Part shown: one piece after another, positions 56,499 through 64,000 of the stretch
Numbering within the stretch: the stretch's first letter is position 1
Layout: every line of letters begins with the position of its first letter
Program-made: the position numbers and the translations under genes
The notes under the pieces: model-generated
Databases searched by the model: none
Told to the model about the DNA's origin: nothing
The model's input: the letters and a program-made list of their open reading frames with translations, nothing else
From: Vanessa cardui
Taxonomy: Eukaryota; Arthropoda; Insecta; Lepidoptera; Nymphalidae
NCBI RefSeq assembly: GCF_905220365.1
Contig: NC_061131.1
Location: 4,774,001 to 4,838,000, forward strand
Direction of reading: 5' to 3'
Length of the DNA: 64,000 bases

Positions 56499-58309
56499 TA
56501 TATAAACACGTGTCTCCGTTTTTAGCTGCAACTGAAAACCTCACAGGTTGATTCGATTTTAATCGTAAATCGTTGAATAAAAAACTTATTTTTTAACAAT
56601 TCTTTCAATATATCAAGGTGTAATGTTATACGTTTTTATTGATGTAATATTCTTTATAGCAAAAACATGTACTAGATATAGATAATTGATAGATCATAAT
56701 GACAATAAAATATGTACATTATAAAATATTGTTAATCAATATTTTTCATACTATGATCCGAAATAGTATGACTACAAAAACATTATAGTAATGCAAGGAT
56801 CACCATTTCTTGGTTTGAATGTTCTAAAAAAGTTCTACAATTATAAGGTATTGTTGCAAATTATACTAAGAGCCAGTTCATTAAATCACAAGGACAATCG
56901 AAATATTACTAAGCAAGTAGATGCAAAATACGTTTTGGTGGGTTTGAACTTGAACCAAATTAATATCTAATTTGTTATTAGTACTTAAAAAAAAAAAAAC
57001 ATCATAAAACATTACTAAGAAAAATTTTAGTAGATAGACCCACTATTAGTTTATTTTGCATATCTTAATATAACTTAGAATTACTCTGTACTATTTTAAA
57101 TAAAATAAGTACTTGTTAAAATAAATAAAAGTAGTAAGTTTAATGGAAATCTTTATACATGAATAAATCTACAAGGAGGTCTTACTATAACGGTTTATTT
57201 TTGTATAATTATACGAACGATAAGTTTAAAAGCGCCACTTCGTCATCATCAGACGTTTACATTACCAACATTCGAACACAAGGGACTTTGAAAAGTCGTA
57301 CATCAAAATTTTGTCACCGAATGGTCTCTAAGTAACAATGAATGCACATTAATTTAAAAAAAGACCTACTTTTATAACCACATGCAACTTACATGTCAAA
57401 ATGTTATACGAAATATATTATCTTCTTCGATTTATTGAATGATGACTGAGAAACTCTGATTTAGGAATTGACGAGAATAAATTAAAAGTAATGAAACTCC
57501 GTTTTGTAACAGGCTTGTAAAATCTACAAACCTGCAAAGATACAAGTTTGTAGATATTATGCAGTAACAAAACATTCGCTTTCCTTGCAGCAATGTCGAA
57601 TGCCTTATTATTTTATTGATTAACTAAAGTAATTTTGATGATCAACTAATCTAAAATTATAATATTTTTGCTATTATAGTGCTGAGGGCATTTTTTGTCA
57701 ATTTTCTTTGACTGCATGAACATAATACTGGAAAAAACATATAAATACAACCACGCCCATATACTAATAGCGATAGTTTCGAACCGCGGCTTTACCTACA
57801 TGTCGGAAAAGCAGTTTGGTGTATCTATATCAATAAATCAATGTTTATGTAAATTCTTAACTACTCAACTGATGATCAGTTGAGTAGTTGCAATAAGCAG
57901 CGAAACTAATTATATGATGAACGAAAAACTTCTTTTGTTTAAAATATGTGTTCCTTTTTTAAAAAGTACATATATAATTTAAATTGATACAAAAATAAAA
58001 ACAATGATAGCTCCATTCTCCAGCTGTCATTCCATCATAAATAATAATTTGCGAAATATCGAACGTCATACACATTTTAATGGCTTCCGAAGGTTAATTA
58101 TGAATAAACGCAAGTTGATTCAAACAAATAAATTGTTCGTAAAATAATGTCGTATTAAAACATCAATTGTTATCAAAATTAAAGAGAAGCCAAAATTTTA
58201 TTTCGTCCGAAGTAACACAATTAACTTCGAACAAACACTGTACTTCTATTTACATAACCTAAAATTGAATCAAGTAGTTCACCTGTTCGAATTTGTTTTT
58301 CAAATTATT
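56499..58309. other. AT-rich DNA, no gene supported
   Basis: The only structure noted is the short palindrome at 57859-57889. Confidence 0.4.
57859..57889. other. 15-bp perfect palindrome
   Basis: AACTACTCAACTGAT and ATCAGTTGAGTAGTT flank a single G. The fold does not extend into the flanks. Confidence 0.8.
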
Positions 58310-58620
58310 AGAATGTCGGCGCCAAAATGCTAATTAACGTGGTTGAACGGCAGCAAGGAAAATGAGCTCTCGACGCCGCCAGGAATCATGGAAAGACCTG
58401 AGCCATTAACTTTTATTATATGCCGTTTAAAAGTATGTCGTCCAAATTAGCTGGCTCTATTTGCAGAACATCTTCGTTCCGCCGACAGCCCCTTATTATT
58501 AAATGACCCTCAAGTTTAATTTATTTTGCTCTAGTAAAAATCTGCAGGTGTTCTGGTAAGAGGCTCTCGTTTAATTTAAGAATGGGGATTTCATCGTTCG
58601 CAAGATTCAATTAGAAATGA
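58310..58620. promoter_or_regulatory. candidate conserved non-coding block
   Basis: A markedly less AT-rich, complex stretch (for example TCGGCGCCAAAATGCTAATT, CTCGACGCCGCCAGGAATC, TTCCGCCGACAGCCCC) without an open frame on either strand and unlike any repeat here. Of all non-coding DNA in the window it looks most like conserved regulatory sequence. Inference from composition only. Confidence 0.3.
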
Positions 58621-59524
58621 GGTAAATATATTTTTTTATTATTTATGCTTGCAATTTTTTTATGTTAAGGAAAATAAGTGGACTGTAAATTAATCTTTCC
58701 TAAAACATGATTGACATAGCGTAGGAGTTCATTTGTTTTATTATTTAAGACAAAGTATTGTTCAAATATTACGCTACATTAATAGAAAGAGCAATTAAAC
58801 AAAAAAGTATTATACAATCCTATAAATTTTGAATTTCGAATAACATTAAATTTTATTATCTTTTTTTTTTTAAATTTGGTGAACCAGTTACTCAGCAAGA
58901 AGTATTGCTTAATAACGACGTTTATCTTATAGCGTTCGTATCGTTTTAAATACTTATAATTAAACCATGAATAAATATTAGCAATTACAAATTGAAACCT
59001 TTTTATTTATTATATCAACGAACAAGATTTCTGCAACTCTCTGTGCGTAATTAATTAGGACTTTAATTAGTATCACTGTTTGTAGTCGAATGTAACAAGC
59101 GTGAATTAATTCTGCGCGTTGCATTCGACGAGGATTTTCCAAATGCTTCGACGAGACATGCTGTTTTAATAAGTTGTTAAAATGTATTTAATTTGTAGCC
59201 TCAGAAGGACTTTGATGTTGTTTTATAAAATGACGCAAATGACGTAGATATCAATTAACTTCAAATTATGGAGAACTTTTATCCGACTGCCCAATAAAGG
59301 AGTTCAACTTTATAAAGGTTTTGTATGGGTTTCTTTATTCTACCACAACATTAAAAGAACAGATTTGGATGTATGGTATTTTAAAAAACTATAAGATTTT
59401 TTAATTATAAAGTCATTAATTCAGTGCAGTCGTGTTTAGTTCAAAGGCGTTTTATGTGCTAGTTATATTGTATGAATCAAAGAGCACAAATAAGAGCACT
59501 TATATCATATCTAGAAGATCTATA
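58621..59524. other. AT-rich DNA with a homeodomain-site-rich patch
   Basis: No gene. Around 59035-59170 TAATTAATTAGG, TTTAATTAG and AATTAATTC cores sit in less AT-rich sequence. This may belong with the block at 58310-58620. Confidence 0.3.
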
Positions 59525-59736
59525 ATGACGACCTCCGTGGTCGAGTGGGTATATCATGCCGAGGTATCGCGTTCGATTCCCGGCCGAGTCGATGTGGAAA
59601 AAGTTCATTAGTTTTCTTTGTTGTTTTGGGGATGAGTGTTTAAGGTACCGTAGTTACTTCTGATTTTCCATAACGCAAGTGCTTTAGCTACTTACATTGG
59701 GATCAGAGTAATGTGATGTTTTCCAATATTTAAAAA
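59525..59736 (+). repeat. family B tRNA-derived SINE (Metulj-like)
   Basis: TGACGACCTCCGTGGTCGAG, B box GTTCGATTCCCGGCCGAG, GTTACTTCTGATTTTCC and TGGGATCAGAGTAATGTG. A short deletion lies between the A and B boxes. Confidence 0.8.
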
Positions 59737-60199
59737 CAATACATATACACATATCCAATCAGTAGAAGAAGCGATTTTCGCTCTGTATATTACAATTTAC
59801 AAATTCACAACTACGCCATATATATCTCGTACTAAATGCTAATATGAAATAAAAAAATCTCACACATCTATAAAGACTGTAATAGAGTAGATTGAAAAGG
59901 ATGTATTTATAGAAAGAGAAGTCTAGAGTCAGAAAGGAAATGTTTTACTTAGTCATTGGATAGATAGGTTAGACTAATTACACGGTCCGATCACCATGCC
60001 TGTTCATCTGTTACTGCGGCCCGCGGTACATTCTAGTTAATTAGTGTCCCGATTGAGTCAAATGTGATTTATTTAACGTTGCCAGCACTATTTTTGAAGC
60101 TTTAAAGTTTTAACGTTTCATTTAGTAAACGATTGCTATGTTTGAATGTAAATATTATCTTTATTAAATTTACAGTTTAAATGAATACTTTTGGATTAT

Positions 60200-60497
60200 G
60201 AGCCAAGATGTCCCAGTGGTTAGAAATCATCTTAACCGATAATTGCGGGTTCAAACCCACGCAAGCCAACCAATGAATTTTCTTGTGCTTAATTTGTCTT
60301 TATAATTCATCTCGTGCTGGGTGGTGAAGGAAAACATCGTGAGGAAACCTGCATGTATCTAATTTTATAGAAATTCTGCCAAATGTGTATTCCACCAATC
60401 CGCATTGCAACAGCGTGGTGGGATAATTTTCAAACCTTCTCCTCAAATGGAGAGGACGCCTTAGCCCAGCAGTGGGAAATATAAAGGCTGTTGTTTT
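60200..60497 (+). repeat. family A tRNA-derived SINE, full length
   Basis: A box AAGATGTCCCAGTGGTTAGA, B box GCGGGTTCAAACCCACG, and all body blocks to CCCAGCAGTGGGAAATATAAA and GGCTGTTGTTTTT. The best-preserved plus-strand copy. Confidence 0.85.
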
Positions 60498-61208
60498 TGG
60501 GATTATGTTGATTTTAAAAATGCTTTCTGATGCAGAACAGCTTAAGAAACATTTTATATTGTTATAATTGACGCATTTTCAGTTTCAATAAATAAAATAC
60601 TCTTAGTATCTAGGAAATCAACATTAAGCAATGTAATATAGACATTTGATATTCTAGAATAAATTTGGAATACAATTTTTTTTAAAAGCTATTTATTTAT
60701 TTTTTTTATTGAAAAACAATGTATACATTTCGAACAAAAAGCTATTTAATGCCTGAAGGCTGTTTATCAACCAGTCATCCCTTAGGCTGAACGAAATTTC
60801 ATAAAGGAAGTACAACAATGACGTATGCTATCGCTTATTTTTTTCAGTTTCCATATTTATTTTTTCAATTTTATTTTACTCAAAAATATTTTAATATCAA
60901 TTCTTATCATCAAAATTAAGATTTAATAACAATAAAAAATGCATCTACAAATATATTTGGAGATTGGAAAGGACAAAAAAATGTATAAATTTTAGTGCAG
61001 TTTGAGCTCAAAAATAGCAGGATGTTGTAGGGATGGCAGGGACAATTCCTCCAATTTTGTTATTTAGAATGCACACCACAACCACAGCTGCACTAATATC
61101 TATATCCACTTACGTCTTGAAACTGTCACTCATAACTTCTTGTATTTTATTATTAATTTTTAAAATAATTAAAAATTCCTTTGAGTTCCTTTGCCTTGAG
61201 GTTTGTTT
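60498..61208. other. AT-rich DNA, nothing identified
   Basis: No exon or repeat family; the open frame at 61033-61251 runs into the next repeat. Confidence 0.45.
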
Positions 61209-61480
61209 TTTTTATGGTATAGGTAGGCGGACGAGCACATGGGCCACCTGATGGTAAGTGGTCACCCATTAGAAATATTAACTATTCCTTAAATCCTCAA
61301 TGCGCCACTAACCTTCGGAACTAAAATATTATGTCCTTTGTGCCTGTAGTTACACTGGCTCACTCACCCTTCAAACCTGAACACAACAATACTGAGTACT
61401 GTTGTTTGGCGGTAGGATAACTGATGAGTGGGTGGTACCTACCTAGACAGGCTTGCACAAAGCTGTACCACCAAGTAAAG
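61209..61480 (-). repeat. family C repeat, full length
   Basis: TTTATGGTATAGGTAGGCGG, GGCCACCTGATGGTAAGTGG, TGTGCCTGTAGTTACACTGG, TCACCCTTCAAACCTGAACAC and AGGCTTGCACAAAGC are in minus-strand order. Confidence 0.85.
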
Positions 61481-62149
61481 CGCTTATTTGTTGACTGCTT
61501 ACGCTCAAGAACTCACTCTGATGTGATTTTTTTCTTTGCCTATCATCAGCCTTTTATTAAAGTTACATTTAAAGTCGCCTATAATGGGTTGCAGTTTTAG
61601 TTATAAAGTCTCTTCTTGTAATATTCCTCGACTGTATATATTTTGATGTGACACCTGTATTGGCGCGCTGGGGGGTAAGACTGATTCGTATATCAAAACG
61701 GCCAAAAGCATGTCGTTCTCATATGCTGCTGCATTCCACCACACGTTTAATGTTTTATTTTAATAACGGTATTCCATGTTTTTATTTTACTCCTTATTAT
61801 TTGGTTGTCATTAATTATATATACTTTCAATAATAATCATCAATTTCGCTGTTTGATATCAACAGGCGTCCGAGGCAGCCACTTTTTTATTATTTGGGCG
61901 CAAAAGCTTGTATTCATAGAATCAAACGAAACAAAAGGTAGAATGATAGAGTTAAATTAATATTCGAAAATTCTTTTTTTTTTAATAAACTGTATTTAAA
62001 ATCCCTTATATATTAAATAAGAAATATTTATTTATATATAAATTACAAATAATGCTAGCAGCATATTTAATAACAATTTCATTTAGGTACTAACGTGAAA
62101 AATAAACCCTGCTGTCACTGGTGAAAGCAATAAGATATGGTGTTTCCTA

Positions 62150-62325
62150 TACTAATATTATAAATGTCAAAATAACTTTACCTGTCTGTCACAAACAAAT
62201 CAATGAACCGAAATTGTTAAAATTGAAATCCAATAATGGACATGGGATATGGCTATATGGCTTTTTTGCCTAACACATGATAACCAGTCCCTAAAACACG
62301 AACGAAGCCGCGGGCGATAACTAGA
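62150..62325 (+). repeat. family D repeat
   Basis: ATACTAATATTATAAATGTC, CCTGTCTGTCACAAAC, CTAACACATGATAACCAGTCC and AAACACGAACGAAGCCGCGG followed by GCGATAACTAGAA. Confidence 0.7.
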
Positions 62326-62679
62326 ATGTTCTAAAATTGTATACATTTTCGTTTGAAATACTATCACTTTCGTACAAGCTGATATTAAGTAAGCTATTAA
62401 TCAAGCACCTACAATAGACTAGGATACGGCAATTATATAAGAAATAACTGACTCAATACCTACCTAAAATTGATATCAGACAAGGTTGATAACCACCTGT
62501 TACTCTACCCAAACTTGCTCTGCTTATCATCTTGGATATACAAGACTCAATGCTTACGCCTATAGCATACGATGTGTATAACAAAGTTACGTTTGTATTT
62601 CGAGATAAAGATCTACCTACTCACTCTAAGACTTTTTAACTGTCGGAAGTTGATAATCTTAAAATCCTTATCCTAAACC

Positions 62680-62970
62680 TTTACTTGGTGGTAGGACTTT
62701 ATGCAAGCCCGTCTGGGTAGGTACCACCCACTCATCAGTTATTCTACCGCCAAATAACAGTACCCAATATTGTTGTGTTCCGATTTGAAGGGTGAGTGAG
62801 CCAGTGTAACTATAGGCACAAGGGACGTAACATCTTAGTTCCCAAGGTTGGTGGCTCATTGACGATGTTAGGAATAGTTAATATTTCTTACAGCGTCATT
62901 GTCTATGGGCGGTCACCATCGCCACTTACCATCAGGTGGTTCAGAAGCTCGTCCGCCAACCTATTCCAAA
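62680..62970 (+). repeat. family C repeat, full length
   Basis: All family blocks from TTTACTTGGTGGTAGGAC to GCCAACCTATTCCAAAAAAAA. Open frames 62668-62859 (-) and 62796-63008 (+) are its shadows. Confidence 0.85.
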
Positions 62971-63199
62971 AAAAAAAATCCAATTCAATTGTTGTAGAGA
63001 TATTTTGAAGTGTGATCGAATGACCGATTCTATTTACAAAAAAAAATAATAATAATAATAATACGCATATGATAAATGTAACTACACGGCATGGAATTAC
63101 AATCTGCGAAACATTCCACACAATTAGCCGTATAATACATCCTCTTAATATCGAAATGAACATCATTGATCGATTTTTTAATAGTATTTAAATTTTCGT

Positions 63200-63370
63200 T
63201 CTTGATATTTCCGATATGTCATAACTTATTATAATCACATGCTTATGATACGATGCACGGAATAAAATGACGATTTGTTAACGGAAGGTATTCGAGCTCC
63301 GACTGCTATTTACACCTGAACGGAGTCATGTGCCGGTCGTAAGTGAGAACATGTTAATAGGGCTGCCACA
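63200..63370. other. less AT-rich non-repeat patch
   Basis: Around GGAAGGTATTCGAGCTCCG and GGAGTCATGTGCCGGTCG the composition shifts, with no open frame and no family match. It may be conserved non-coding DNA. Confidence 0.2.
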
Positions 63371-63524
63371 AGTGCAAATATTTTTTAATTAAATAAATAC
63401 TTTATCCATAGGCAATTTTCTTATAAGATAATATTATGACGCCATACTTTATTTTGGGCAATTGAAATGATATACGTGTGATAGATTCGCCGGCGTTTTT
63501 TCCGAACCGATACGACTTTGGAAC

Positions 63525-63670
63525 CTTAGAATAGAGCGTACACCTTCCTTAAAAGCCGTCAATGCGTCTGCGAGCCCGGTGTTGCAAATGTTCATAGGCA
63601 GTGGTAATCATTTTGTCATCAGGTAAGCCTCCTGCTCATTTTTCCCCTATAACAAACATAAAAAAAATAT
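63525..63670 (-). repeat. family G repeat
   Basis: ATAGAGCGTACACCTTCCTTAA, AGCCGTCAATGCGTCTGCG and CATCAGGTAAGCCTCCTGCTC are minus-strand family G blocks with an A-run end. Confidence 0.65.
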
Positions 63671-63747
63671 TATGAAAATTTAATTATGAATTTTAAAGCT
63701 ATTTTACTTATCAAATTATATTATATTTTAGTTAGCAAATTTTATAA

Positions 63748-63945
63748 TTAGGTACCGTCAGCTCATCGTATATTCTACCCTCAAATAACAATACAATATA
63801 TGTTGTGTTCCGGTTTGAAGGGCGTATGATTCAGTGTTATCGTAGCATGTTAGTTCGAAAGATTGGTGGTGCTTTAGCGATACAATTGGTTGATTTTTAC
63901 GGCACATATTTGAATTGGCAGTGGTTACCACTTATCATTATCATA
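63748..63945 (+). repeat. family C repeat, diverged
   Basis: TATTCTACCCTCAAATAACA, GTTGTGTTCCGGTTTGAAGGG, GATTGGTGGTGCTTTAGCG and GGCAGTGGTTACCACTTATC. Confidence 0.6.
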
Positions 63946-64000
63946 CATACCTATTTTATGAAGACAAAATATTTTCTTCTTGAAAAAAGTGAGTGATATA

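Noticed and set aside
1..64000. CRISPR array, operon, prophage or defence system
   Set aside because: Sequence is eukaryotic (introns, SINEs, mariner); no spaced direct repeats of CRISPR type and no bacterial gene runs.

Overview
The window looks like AT-rich, intron- and repeat-dominated nuclear DNA from a lepidopteran, probably a nymphalid butterfly. Three things point there: insect-type splice sites around an immunoglobulin-superfamily gene, a cecropia/mellifera-like mariner, and dense short interspersed repeats of kinds I recognise from butterfly genomes (two tRNA-derived SINE families, a ~280-bp 'accession-rich' repeat, and LINE tails ending in GTCTGTCTG-type motifs). There are no operons, prokaryotic genes or CRISPR arrays. 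The species call is inference; the repeat and gene calls come from reading the sequence.

Only one gene is well supported. The last five coding exons of a plus-strand IgLON-type cell-surface protein (DPR-interacting protein/lachesin-like) lie at 716-853, 2211-2360, 2737-2769, 4549-4611 and 5875-5975. All junctions are phase 1, each has GT and AG, and they join into the third Ig domain, a linker and a hydrophobic GPI-type tail ending at a stop. Upstream exons are outside the window. Two weaker gene candidates follow: a clip-domain-like, six-cysteine exon at 40858-41069 (+) with a poly(A) signal behind it, and an unrecognised coding-looking ORF at 48328-48640 (-).

The remaining ~58 kb is intergenic or long-intron sequence carrying mobile DNA. 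It includes a full-length but dead mariner (7872-9150), degenerate R1-clade (39401-40130) and RTE-type LINE ends (27155-27328, 49817-50050), a TA-flanked MITE with ~30-bp inverted ends (52155-52528), and a ~520-bp element with 13-bp inverted ends (20275-20794). The most unusual elements are two copies of a hairpin-forming element (23534-23790 and 41764-41972), each flanked by a different exact 12-bp direct repeat. Many SINE and other short-repeat copies are scattered throughout, some nested. Several quieter, less AT-rich blocks (16560-16860, 31540-31860, 58310-58620) look like candidate regulatory or conserved non-coding DNA, and an 11-bp palindrome with two TGACGTCA cores sits at 53581-53605.
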